A stretch of 64,000 nucleotides of DNA from Prorocentrum cordatum (lineage: Eukaryota; Sar; Dinophyceae; Prorocentrales; Prorocentraceae). The notes below the pieces were generated by a model, which did not search any database, had not been told where the DNA came from, and saw nothing but the letters and a program-made list of their open reading frames with translations. The stretch spans positions 7,501 through 71,500 of the forward strand of contig CAUYUJ010015736.1 in assembly GCA_963575745.1 (NCBI GenBank), given 5' to 3'. The first letter of the stretch is position 1. Each line of letters begins with the position of its first letter. Shown here piece after piece: positions 51,120 to 61,100 of this stretch. The translations under genes and the position numbers were made by a program.

Positions 51120-54100
51120 TTGCCTTCCGCGGCGGCGGCGCCGCCGCCGGCCCTGCGCCGCCAATGGGGCCTCCGAGGCCTTCCGCGCCGCGGCGGCGGA
51201 GTGGGCGTCCCACACGTGCATCGTACTGCAGGAGGCGGAGTCGCCGACGGCGCTGGACTCCAGCGGGGCTTACATCTCGGTCACCGGGAGGGGGGCAGGC
51301 AGGCAGGCAGGCATGGGGGGGGGGCAGGGAGGAGGAGGGGGTAGGGAGGCAGAGGAGGCAAGGAGGAGGAGGAGGAGGAGGAGGCAAGGATGAGGAGGAG
51401 GCAAGGAGGAGGAGGAGGAGGAGGAGGCAAGGATGAGGAGGAGGAGGAGGAGGAGGAGGAGGAGGCAAGGATGAGGAGGAGGAGGAGGAGGAGGAGGAGG
51501 AGGAGGAGGAGGAGGAGAGGGAGGAGGAGGGAGGCCCGCGCGCCGCCCCTGGCGCGCTCCGCGCGCTCGGGGGGAGGGATCAAAGGGGATTGGACGTCCT
51601 TTCGACTCGATTGCGGTTAAGTCGGGCCTGTCCCTCTACAGGAGGCATATTCAAACATAGTCCAGAAATACTCTGGGGAGCATGTTTTGACAATTGTTGG
51701 GCATTTGTTGGGCATTTTGTGAGTATTTTTTATTTGTCGTCCAAAATCCCCCTGTAGGGGAACAGGCCCGACATAAGATTATGGCGTTGCCCGAGCTCCC
51801 TCTGGCGTGGAACGCTTGAGGAGGATGACCCGTGGACATGGGAGGAGTGGCGACGACGACGACGACGGAGACGACGACCCAAACGGAAAAGCCACACACA
51901 CACACACGCCGACGGGGTCGGCAGATCTATCGTCACGGGAATTGCCCGTGCTCTGTTCTACTTGTCACCGCCTAGCGGATCACCTATCACCCGAGCTGTC
52001 TCCGTTCGGCATCATTCGACGTCTCGGTGCGAAGGTTTGCGGAGGGCCAGCACTCGGCTTTGCCCAGTCCTTGCCATATCCATAGCATTGGCGCACGTTT
52101 CGTTCCAGATCCTGCAACTGCATCACGCGCCTCGTTGGAGGCCCTGCAGGTGGCAAAATCGAGCGGGTTTCCCTTCATTGATCCATTATTTTCTCTTGTG
52201 TTGCTGGCTGAGCCCACCGGCTCCCTCCTTCCTCATCCTCTTCTCGCACCCATCGGACAATCCAGGAAGCATCAGGACCTCCCTGACCACTTCCCCAGCC
52301 ATCAGCAGATCATTGAGCAAGCTCTTGCCACTTCCTCGTCTTCCTCCTCTCTGCCGATCAGGTGAAGGTTGAGGACCCCAACTACTGCTACGTCGTGGGT
52401 GGCCTGGGCTACGGCACGAACACCATCAACCTGGGGTGGTGCAGCACGATGTCGCACGTAGGCCGGCCAGGGCTCACAAGATCAGCAGTTCGGCGGGCCT
52501 CTCCTCTCTCCCCCTCTCCCTCGCTCCCTCGCTCTCCTCCCCCTCTGGTCCGCGCACCTCGCTCTTCGGGCATCGATCCTGGCTCCTCGATCCTCGCTCT
52601 CGGGGGTTCTAAGATGGGACCCCTGAGGGAGGGGGCCCGAATGCCAGGGGCAGAGGAGGAGGAGGAGGAGGAGGAGGAGGAGGAGGAGGAGGAGGGCGAG
52701 TGCCCCCGGAGGGGTGCCTCGGTGTCGGGCGGTGCACGGGGGCCCTGGGGCAACTGCATTCCGCCCCTTCCCCTGCTTGAGCAGGTCTCCTGACGAGCAA
52801 CCTGGCCTTCTCAGCGGGGGGGTCTCTCGCCTGGGAGTCTTGCCTGCGGGACTGCCTGTGCCGTGCATCCCTTCCTGCCTCCTCTGGTCACGCGAGGTGT
52901 TTGTGGCGCGCGGCATTGACGACTCCCTTCCGCTGGCATGAGAGAATGAAGCAGGAGGAGGGCCGGGCGAGGAGGAGGAGGAGGAGGAGCAGGAGGAGGA
53001 GCAGGAGGAGGCCGAGGAGGACAAGTAGGAGGAGGAGGAGGAGGAGGAGGAGGTGGAGGAGGAGGAGGAGGAGGAGGAGGAGGAGGAGGAGGGGGAGGAG
53101 AAGGCTTCCCTGCTCCTCGGGGGAGAGCCACGTCGCCACGACGGCGGCGCCCTCCTCTCTCCGGCTCCTTCCCGCTGCCAGTTCGCCCGTCGCCCGTCGC
53201 CGCGCGTCGCCGCCGTCGTCGCCGTCGTCCTCTTCGTCTTCGTCGCCGTCGTCGTCGTCGTCGTTATCGCCGTCGTCGCCGTCGTCCTCCTCGCGTTCGT
53301 CGTCGTCCTCGCCCTCCCGACCCTCGACGGCGGGCGCCAGCAGCCTTCGGCTGCTCGAGAGAGAGGGGCGCGGCCGGGGCATGCCGGGGCAGCGGGGGGC
53401 TCCGGTAGGGCCCCCGTTGCCGTGAGGCGGCCGCGCGGAGGCGGGGGGCCCCACGGGCCCACCCGGCCGGGGACATCCACCCACGGGGAGCAAAAGTCAT
53501 CACCCTCCCTCCTCCCTCCTCCCTCCTCCTCCCTCCTCCCTCCGCCCTCCTCCGCCCTCCTCCGCCTCCTCCTCCTCCTCCTCCTCCTCCATTTCCTCCT
53601 GCCCCTCACCTCCTCACCTCCTCACCCTCCCTGCAGACCTCCTGTTCCTCGCGCTGTGAAGAAATCACGACGGGAGGTCTTCCGCCATTTTCGGCCTCTG
53701 GGGGCCCACGCGGGGCCTTGCGGGACCGTCAAGGAACGACTCAGGATGAAAAACCTGGTCCCGGGGCAGGGGTCCAGACCTCCCGGGTTGGATGTTCCAA
53801 CCTACTTTGGCCTTGCTCACCAGGAGTTTTGAACACCAAGAAAGTACCAAAACCGGAGGGTTTTGACGCGTCGGGCCCTGGAAAGCGACACTCGCTCGAC
53901 ACCGTTTCGGTACTCCCTTGGGTGCTCGCAATGGTTTCGGCGGCGTGGCCCTGAGAAGTGCGACGTGAGCAGCATATAGCCTCCTCCTCCCCCCCCCCTC
54001 CCCCCTCCTCGTCCTCCTCCTCCTCCTCGTCCTCCTCCTCCTCCTCCTCGTCCTTGTCCTCCTCCTCCTCCTCCTCGTCCTCCTCCTCCTCCTCCTCCTC

Positions 54101-56625
54101 CTCCTCCTCTGGGGGCCGACGCTGCGCGCAACGTCTCGACGTCGGGGCTCTGGCTTCCGGCGGCAGGCACGGGCCGGGTGCGGGGCAGCGGCGGCCCTCC
54201 CCGGCGCGCGTCGGCCTCCCCGGCCGGAGCCGCGGGGGTGCTGGGCGCCCCGGCTGGAGCCGGCGGCGGCACACGGCAGGGCACGTCAGACCACAGCACA
54301 CACACACACACACACGCGCGCGCACACACACACGGCACACACACACACAGCACACACGCGCGCGCGCACACACACACACGGCATGCCAAACGTCTGCTAC
54401 GACGATCATGTCTCGGACAAGTCGCGGCATGACAAACGTCTGCTATGACACGGCACGCGGATTTCAGGGTTGGGTTTCTTGCGGAGGTTTCGTGTGGCCG
54501 AGCCCCCACTGTAGCACAACACGGCTCAACACGGCATGACAAGCGTCTGCTACGACGGCTCATCCTCCTCCGCCTTTTCTCCTGCCTCCTGCCCATCCGA
54601 TGGGCTCCCGACTCCCGATCAGATCTCGTCTGCATAACAACGTCTGCTATGACGGATCGGAGCATCCATAATATACCAAGACAGAACAGAACATGGCATG
54701 GCCCATGGCATAACACTGGCCGAGACAACCGCGCCCCGCACACAGCACGACATGTCAGATCGTACAGTGGGGGCGCGTGCCAGGAAACCAGTTGGATTTT
54801 GCCAGGGTGCCCTGGGTGTCTTGGATTTCGATGGGCTCCCGATCAGATCTTGACGATTTTCGATCGACACATGTGGGTTTTCAGTGGACATGTCGCAGAT
54901 TTCAGGGTTGGGTTTCTTGCGGAGGTTTCCTGTGGCCGAGCCCCCACTGTGGCACAATACAGCATAACAACGTCTGCTATGACAGATCGGAGCATCCATA
55001 ATATACCATAACAGAACAGAACATGACATGGCATAACACTGGCCGAGACAACCGCGCCCCGCGCACATCGTTCCAATGAGCGCGCGTACCCTCGGGATCA
55101 AACGCCGAAGGTTTTGGTGGGGATCGTTCCAGGCAAAATGTTTGCTCTGAGCGGACCTGGGCCGGGTTGGTGGGAGAGCCGCCGTTGCCTCAATTGGCAA
55201 GTCCCCGAGCTACTATGGGGGCTACTCCTCCTCCTCCTCCTCCTCCTCCTCTTCCTCCTCCTCCTCAGCTGGACCCAGGCATGCGACGTCCTGATATTTT
55301 CAAGGCGCGGTTGCGCCGGAAGTCCAGACCTTCTCCCGGGGGCCAGTTTCTCCTCCCGAGCCGTTGTTGGACAGCATGGGGGGGCCACTCCTCCTCCTCC
55401 TCGTCCTCGTCCTCCGCGTCCTCCTCCTCCTCGTCCTCCTCCTCCTCCTCTTCCTCCTCCTCCTCTTCCTCTGGCCTCGAGGAACAGCCCTCCCAAGGCC
55501 CAGAGAGGGCTCCCAGAGGCCGAACAGAACGACCCCCCCCCTCAAGATTTTTCTACGGCGCGATCCTGCCTGGGCACTGTAGCTCTAGGCCTCCCAGATG
55601 GGGTCCGAGTAGATGGGGTCGGAGGACCGCGCCGAATCGCCGGTGCATCAGCGATGCTTCTCGATGTGGAGTCCGATTTCCCTGCACGCCGACGTTACCG
55701 ATGATCGCTGACGCACTGGTGCATGGCCGACGCATCGCCGATGTATCGGCGATGCGGTGAAATTATCCGCCTCCATCTTCGGGACGATCGAAGTGGGTAC
55801 GGAAAGAATGATTTGATGCCCAACAGCAGTTCCTCGTCATTTTGGGCAGGAGCTCGCTGTCCGCGCCGCCGCGGACGTTGTTCCTTGAAGACAAGGAGCC
55901 GCCTGCCCGACAGCGGCCGCTGTCGGTTTTGCACAGTGTTTGCTGTGGGGCATTGTGCCCATTTTTCCGTACCCGCTCCGGGCGTCCAAGCATTTGTTCG
56001 GACCCCATGTGGGATCAGAAGTTGGGCGAAGGCTGGCAAACACGTGGCTGCTGAAACGGAGCTCCAGGAGATTGTTATTGCTCAGGCCTTACGGCCGGTG
56101 CCGCCGACCCTGGAGGCCTCGGCCCTCGACGGAAGTGGGAGGAAGAGGGCGGGCCATGGGCGCCCCCCCCCTCGGGGGGAAGAGATAAATGGGAAGTGGC
56201 TTCCCCGCTTCCCTTCGAGTAAGCTACGACGTTGCTCAGATTGCTTCCCCCCTGTGTCTGGGGGGGAGCAGATTGGCTCCCCCCCGGGTCGCGGCCGCTC
56301 CCCTCCGCGTCGCGGCCGCTCCCCTCCTCCGAAGGGAGCCGCGCCGACAGGGTCGGCGGATTTTCTTCCGGGAAGCAGCCTGTTTACAGTTTAGTGTGCT
56401 GAGTTTCATTCCGGGAATGTGTTTAGTTTCTTCCGGGAAGGCCGTTTTAGCAGCCACGGATTTGCACCCGCGAGTTGCGCGCTCCGCGGGCCCGCGCTCC
56501 CAGCGGTGCCCCGCCGGCCGCGGGTGCCTTGCGGCCCCCGCTGCGCGCGCAAGGCAACATCGTGCACGAGATCGGGCACGCGCTGGGCATGCTGCACGAG
56601 CAGCAGCGGCAGGACGGCGCGCGGC
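51120..56625 (+). CDS. astacin-type zinc metalloprotease, three internal exons
   Basis: Three exons together give the astacin (M12A) catalytic core. Exon A (about 51120-51294) reads EAFRAAAAEWASHTCIVLQE and ends SSGAYISVTG; the TCI block and YI strand are family landmarks. Exon B (52362-52461) follows CTCTGCCGATCAG and reads EDPNYCYVVGGLGYGTNTIN then LGWCSTM, matching the CyS-VG-GG-L-C block. Exon C (56554 to about 56625) reads NIVHEIGHALGMLHEQQRQD, the full HExxHxxGxxHE zinc site. Phases fit with GC donors: phase 0 at 51295, and phase 1 at 52462 joining to 56554. Introns would be 1,067 and 4,092 bases, filled with microsatellites and short mobile elements. The prodomain, the Met-turn and the C-terminal exons were not found, so the gene is partial here. 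Secretion is expected for the family but no signal peptide is seen. Confidence 0.7.
51333..51535. repeat. (GGA)n with GGAGGCAAGGAT units, in astacin intron
   Basis: GGAGGAGGCAAGGATGAGGAG units, then pure GGA, lie just after the proposed GC donor of exon A. Confidence 0.9.
51621..51772 (+). mobile_element. family 2 (GTCGGGCCTGT) inverted-repeat element, in intron
   Basis: This 152-base element runs from GTCGGGCCTGTCCCTCTACAG to CTGTAGGGGAACAGGCCCGAC, the same length as the copy at 21381-21532. Flanks TTAA (left) and ATAA (right) may belong to the inverted repeat. It sits in the first intron of the astacin gene model. Confidence 0.9.
51851..51910. repeat. (GAC)n and (CA)n runs
   Basis: (ACG)n at about 51850-51875 and (CA)n at 51893-51907, within the intron. 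Confidence 0.85.
52645..53110. repeat. (GGA)n runs in the large astacin intron
   Basis: GGA runs at 52648-52695 and 52958-53100 are separated by about 260 bases of unassigned sequence. Confidence 0.9.
53190..53620. repeat. (GTC)n tract and (TCC)n tract
   Basis: GTCGCCGTCGTC triplets cover about 53190-53315, and TCC/CTCC units cover 53500-53600. GC-rich unassigned sequence lies between. Confidence 0.85.
53655..53805. repeat. family 1 element, diverged, in intron
   Basis: AAATCACGACGGGAGGTC, CGGCCTCTGGGGGCCCACGC, ACCGTCAAGGAACGACTCAG, GAAAAACCTGGTCCCGGGG and GTCCAGACCTCCCGGG are in the order of 29438-29622, with both termini changed. Confidence 0.7.
53985..54115. repeat. (TCC/TCG)n tract
   Basis: TCC units with regular TCG interruptions. 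Confidence 0.95.
54297..54385. repeat. alternating (CA)n/(CG)n tract
   Basis: About 85 bases of CACACA and CGCGCG dinucleotide blocks include two GCGCGCGC-type runs. Such alternating purine-pyrimidine DNA can adopt the Z form. Confidence 0.9.
54440..55080. repeat. interleaved direct repeats (330 and 434 bp apart)
   Basis: GCATAACAACGTCTGCTATG through GCATCCATAATATACCA and GACAACCGCGCCCCGC occurs at 54632 and 54962. TTTCAGGGTTGGGTTTCTTG with CCGAGCCCCCACTGT occurs at 54464 and 54898. GATGGGCTCCCGA occurs at about 54599 and 54830. The middle block also matches 31970-32025 (family 7). Confidence 0.85.
55228..55475. repeat. (TCC)n runs around a family 1 left half
   Basis: TCC runs at 55228-55266 and 55388-55470 enclose 55274-55372. 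That segment starts CCCAGGCATGCGACGTCCTG, with GCGCCGGAAGTCCAGACC and CTCCTCCCGAGCCGTTG: the left half of family 1. Confidence 0.8.
55640..55765. repeat. CGAT-rich palindromic patch
   Basis: CATCGCCGATGTATCGGCGATG (palindrome broken at the centre) and related GATCGCTGACG/GCATCAGCGATG words recall 1500-1640. Confidence 0.6.
55766..56553. other. intronic sequence before exon C, no gene seen
   Basis: GC-rich with TCGCGGCCGCTCCCCTCC duplicated at about 56288 and 56306, and GCCGACAGGGTCGGCGGATTT at 56341 that recurs at 57238. Confidence 0.4.
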
Positions 56626-56639
56626 CGTGGCCTCTCATC

Positions 56640-56795
56640 GCAATCGTCGTCGTCGTCGTCGTCGTCGGCGTGGTCGTCGGCGTCGGCGTCGTCGGCGTCG
56701 GCCTCGCCCTCGCCCTCGTCCTCGTAGTCGTCGTCGGCGTCGTCGGTGCCCTCGTCGTCGCCCTCGTCGTCGCCTGCCGTCGACGTCGGCGTCGG

Positions 56796-56826
<31 letters not shown>

Positions 56827-56935
56827 GTCTTCCTCGTCCTCGTCCTCGCCCTCGTCGTCTCGCAGACTTGCCGCCGCCGCCGCCGTCGTCGGCGCCCTCG
56901 TCGTCGCCCTCGTCGTCGCCTTCCGTCGTGAGCCC
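56640..56935. repeat. (GTC)n tract after exon C
   Basis: GTCGTCGTC triplets with CTCGTC and GGCGTC interruptions begin only about 15-20 bases after the last astacin-like codon of exon C. Confidence 0.9.
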
Positions 56936-57838
56936 GCGTCGTCAACGTCACTGCCGTCTGCGCCACCGCCGGCGTCTGCTCTGCCTCCTCGCGGCGACGG
57001 GGCGCGGGCGCGGGCGCTCCGGGCGGGGCCGGCCCGCGGAGGCCGCAGGACGTCGCGACCCGGCTGCACGTGAGAGTGGCGGATTGCCGGAGTGGCGGGG
57101 GACTCCCTTCGTTTCTACGGCGTTGCTCAGTTTCGCTCTGGCTGGCGCGTTTGCTGACGAGGGCCCCGGGAAAGGGGGGGGGAGCAGCGACGGCGGCGGC
57201 GACGGCGACGAGTCGAACGAAACAGCCTTGCGCACACGCCGACAGGGTCGGCGGATTTCTTGCAGTGGACAGAGTTTCTGAACAGATACTCTGAAGGGAT
57301 GCATCCTCTGCCACCGGCTCCCAACGCTGAGCCCCCATGGGCAATCTCGGAATCACCTCTGGACTTCTACTGGCTCCGTGCGTGTCTATCCTACAGCTAG
57401 TTCGAGGCATCTGAGGGCCTGGGCCTCTTGGGGCAACGCGTGCTATGACTGCCGCGGGAAAGGTTACGGCCATCCGGCCCACTGCCCACCATTGATCGCA
57501 GCCCGAGTTGTTGCTTCTGCAGAGGTTTCTGCTATTGTACACGGTTTTCATCGAGTAGGGTTGGCCTTATTGCTTCTCAATTGAGCGACGCCAGAAAAAC
57601 GGGGTCGTCTGCGCCGACATAGGCGCGTACGCTGCTCGCGCAAGGTCGCGCGCAAGCTAAGCGCCCTCGTCTCCAACGAGACGTGCCGCGCCGGCGGCCC
57701 GTGCAAGCCGCGGCGTAAGGTCGCCGTGCCATCTCTCGTAAGCCCCGTTGTTGATCGTGTCTCATTTGTTTTGCGTAGAGACCTTATGATAGGTTTTTAA
57801 TCAAACAGGTTTGGCCTCATGGTTCTCATCTGTTTTGT
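56936..57838. other. no supported gene
   Basis: GC-rich to about 57270, then balanced. Open frames have no motif. A later astacin exon was looked for here and not found. Confidence 0.35.
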
Positions 57839-57960
57839 ATGGGGGGAGGAGGAGGAGGAGGAGGAGGAGGAGGCGGAGGAGGAGGAGGAGGAGGAGGCGG
57901 AGGAGGAGGAGGAGAAGGGGGAGGAAGGGAAATGCATGAGGAGGAGGAGGAGGAGGTTTC
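57839..57960. repeat. (GGA)n tract
   Basis: GGA units with GGCGGA interruptions. Confidence 0.95.
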
Positions 57961-58084
57961 TCTCCGCGGTTGCGGCGGCGATTGTCAGAGGCGACCCCCG
58001 GGGCTCTTCGGGGCTGCCCCGTTGCCGTGCTGCCCGGCGCTCCTCGGGGTGGTTGCCCGGGGTGCCCAGCTGCGCAGCGCCAGG

Positions 58085-58320
58085 CGATGCAGAGCGGTGC
58101 CATGCAGTGCCGGGCAGCGGTTCCAAGCAGCGATGCCAAGCAACTCCAAGCCACGCCAAGCAAAGCGAAGCGATGCCAATCAATTCCAAACAATGCCAAG
58201 CAGCGCAAAAGCAATGCCGTGCGGCGCGAAGCAATGCCGACCAGCGCAACGCGAGGCCAAGCAATGCCAAGCAACGATTCCAAGCAATGTCAAGCAATGC
58301 CAAACAATGATTTGCATTGC
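58085..58320. repeat. CAAGCAATGC-type minisatellite
   Basis: CCAAGCAATGC, CCAAGCAAC, CGAAGCGATGC and related 8-12-base units run for about 230 bases, drifting in sequence along the array. Confidence 0.85.
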
Positions 58321-58604
58321 GTTGCTGTGCATTGGTCAGAACCGCTTTGGATCGCTTCGGACTGATTGGGATCGCGCGAGGTTAATGCTATCAGCATTGC
58401 GCAATCCGATCAGGCAGACCGCTAGTTCTCGACAGAAGGGCTCAAACTGTTGCCCCAACCAGCGCAGTACCGAAGCACGCTCCACCTGTTACCACTGGTC
58501 GATATTCCATGGAGATGCACGTGCACGTGGTTGTCAAGAACACGTTTATCCACATCGAGGTCAGGGGCAACGTTAGGGGAGGAGAGGCTCAGGGGGGGCA
58601 TGCA
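58321..58604. other. no gene seen
   Basis: Unassigned sequence between the minisatellite and a family 1 fragment. GGATCG/GATTGGGATCGC words occur at 58345-58380. Confidence 0.3.
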
Positions 58605-58655
58605 CCCAGACCCCCGACGTCGTGATTTTTCCACCGCGTGGACCCCCCGAGGTCG
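58605..58655. repeat. family 1 left-end fragment
   Basis: CCCAGACCCCCGACGTCGTG, then ATTTTTCCACCGCGTGG, matches the left 45 bases of family 1. Confidence 0.6.
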
Positions 58656-58754
58656 ACGCGATTTCCACGACGCGAGGGGGTTTGGGGTCGATACCCCCAA
58701 ATGCCCACCGGTCGCCGACAGGGGCCCGACTGCCCACCCCGCCCAGGACCGTGC

Positions 58755-59415
58755 GGCCTCTCTCTCTCTCTCTCTCTCGAGGGCCTGCCGCCGACTTCTC
58801 GGCCATGCACCGCCGCGTCGGCCCCCACCCTGAGCCAATTCCCCCCCCGCTGGCGTTCCCCCCTCCTCCTGCTCCTCCTCCTCATCCTCCTGTTGCTCCT
58901 CCTCCTCCTGCTCCTCCTCCTCCTGCTCCTCCTCCCCTCCTCCTCCTCCTCCTCCTGCTCCTCCCTGCTCCTCCTCAGGCCCCTCCTCCTCCTCCTCCTC
59001 CTCCTCCTCCTCCTCCTCCTCCTCCTCTCCTCCCCCTCCTCCCCCTCCTCCTCCTCCTCCTCCTCCTCCTCCTCCTCCTCCTCTCTCCTCCTGCTCCTTG
59101 CTCCTCCTCCTCCTCCTCCTCCTCCTGCTCCTCCTCCGCCCTCCTCCTCTCCTCCTTTTCCCTCCTCCTCCCCTCCTTCCTCATTCCTCCTCATCCTCCT
59201 CCGCCTGCCTCCTATTCCTCCTCCTCCTCCCCCTCCTCCTCCTCCTCCTCCTCCTCCTCCTCCTTTTCCTCCGCTTCCTTCTCCTCCTCCTCCTCTTCCT
59301 CCTCTTCCTCCGCCTCTCTTATCCCTTCTCCCACTCCATCCCTCCTCCTCCTCCTCCTCCTCCTGGACCTCCTCCTCCTCCTCTTCCTCCTCCTCTTCTG
59401 CCTCCTCCTCCTTCT
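58755..59415. repeat. (CT)n run and long (TCC)n tract
   Basis: (CT)n at about 58757-58779, then from 58862 an almost continuous 550-base TCC/CTC/GCT tract ending at 59415. Its end is three bases before the spliced-leader match. Confidence 0.95.
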
Positions 59416-59417
59416 CT

Positions 59418-59457
59418 CGTAGCCATTTTGGCTCAAGGGCCGTAGCATCGGCTCAGG
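59418..59457 (+). other. spliced-leader relics, two in tandem
   Basis: CGTAGCCATTTTGGCTCAAG at 59418-59437 is identical to the last 20 bases of the conserved dinoflagellate spliced leader. After GG it is followed by CCGTAGCATCGGCTCAGG (59440-59457), which aligns to the same leader with a three-base gap and two changes. The intact copy lies upstream of the decayed copy, the order expected if an mRNA was trans-spliced, copied into DNA, transcribed and trans-spliced again. The LINE coding region starts about 120 bases downstream. Confidence 0.85.
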
Positions 59458-59579
59458 GACCTTGGCATGTGGCGTGAGGGGTTTGCGGCCCTCGACAGCT
59501 TTATCGTACTGAGAGGTTCACTCTCGCCAGTCACAGTAATCTCTCGCTCTCCTGTACTCTGTGCGCTCCTCGAGAGCGG

Positions 59580-60759
59580 ATGGCACCTGCTCGGCCTTCT
59601 AAGGGACATGCAGCCAGCCGCCAAGCGAAAGCGCACCAGTGGTACTGCAAGTGGTGTGTCAATCCACGGGATGGCGCCAGGTGGTGGAATCATGCAGATA
59701 AGCAAGCCGTCCTGCAGCACCTGTGGTGCGGCGAAAGGTGCAGCCTATGCTGGGCTTCGTGATCCGCCAAACGGCAGCCCGTCGCAACGTGCCCCCAGTC
59801 TCGTTGAGGAGAGGAGGCAGCAGGCTGATAAAGTTAAGCTCGAGCAGTAGCAGAAGGCTCTCGCGGCTCAGGACAAGGAGATCGAGCGGCTTCGGAGTCT
59901 CGCAGGCGTTGGCACGGGGGGTGGGTCGGCTCAAGCGCAGGCTCCCCAGACCGATGCCGTTGCCGCTCCCGATGCTGATAAGGCCAGGCTCAGCGAGATC
60001 GGCGCAGGCATTCGAGCGATTTGCGACTCTAAGGACCCGCTGCTCATCAAGTGCAAGGCCGAGATGGTCGCTGAGCGCGACGCGCTCAAGGAGCGCATCA
60101 TGCGTGACAAGCCAGTTGCCGTGCAGTTACACCAGCTGGTCAGCAGGCGCCAGGCTTTGGAGAAGAAGCGCGCTCGCCAGTCTGAGCACGTCAAGGCGAT
60201 CGAGCAGAACATCCAGGACCTCGAGGCGCAGCTCAGCGACGCCAGGGACGTGTTGTCGGCCACGGCGACGGAGCCGGTGGAGGCAGAGGAGCAGCGTCGC
60301 AAGGCAGCCATGTCGGTCCCACGTCCTGGGCACTGAGATGGGCCGCCGTCGCTGCGCACTGTCATCTCGGGCCTCGACATATCGACCGATGAGGTGGGCA
60401 GGGTGCTCGAGTCGCTCGGCGCCGAGCAGAGCATGTGCAACGACGTCGGCGGCATGTTCGAGCGGCTGCGCGCGCTGGACAAGGCAGCAGCTGAACGCCG
60501 TGCTCGTGAAGCTGGTGGCGCAGGCGCTGCTGTTCCTGATGGCGCCGGCGGCCCTGCCCCTGCGGCTGCCGCGGCAGGTGCTCCTGCTGAGAGTGCGCCC
60601 GTTCCCATGGACTCCGATGGCCTTCCCGACCTCCAGGGTTTCTATAAGGAAGCGTTCGGATCGGACCCGCCTGAGGACAAAAGTCAGCTCAGATCGGCAA
60701 TCAAGCGTCTCGGCGATGCAGTCGGAGCCCGCACCGAGAAGCAGCGAGTGTCAACCTAG
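59580..60759 (+). pseudogene. LINE ORF1: zinc finger and coiled coil
   Basis: From ATG 59580 the frame reads HQWYCKWCVNPRDGARWWNH. Near 59700 it must shift by one base to continue SKPSCSTCGAAKGAAYAG, completing a CxxC...CxxC zinc finger. The following Lys/Glu/Gln-rich region (59800-60320) is a probable coiled coil: EERRQQADKVKLEQ, then AAQDKEIERLRSLAG, and QALEKKRARQSEHVKAIEQN. In-frame TAG (59848-59850, between two Gln codons) and TGA (60334-60336) interrupt it. The C-terminal part reads GLDISTDEVGRVLESLGAEQ and LPDLQGFYKEAFGSDPP. The protein would bind LINE RNA. Confidence 0.65.
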
Positions 60760-61100
60760 GGCCCGTGGCTATGCGCTGTCGTCGCTGTCGGCGCGCACCG
60801 CTCACCCCGCTCGCCCGCGGCTTGGCAGCGATGCCATGCGGGAATCTTGGGGCAGAGAGTACCGGCCGACAGTGGCTTTGACAGCCGGTCAACACGTGGT
60901 GTTCTGGTTGATAGCTCCGCTTCAGCGCTCTCAGTGCGTGGCTACCGATCCTGTGGATGAGGGAGTGCTGCGTCTGATCAGCCGTGCGCCCGCCTTCCAG
61001 TGTTATCCAGGCTCAGAGGAGAAGTTCGGTGATTTCGAGTGTCAAGAGGGCCCCGAGGGTTGAAGTCGCACAGTGGATGAAATCGACAGTGGTGCGGAGA
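60760..61100 (+). other. spacer between LINE ORF1 and ORF2
   Basis: Three frames are partly open and none is clearly coding. The start of ORF2 probably lies here but cannot be placed. Confidence 0.3.
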
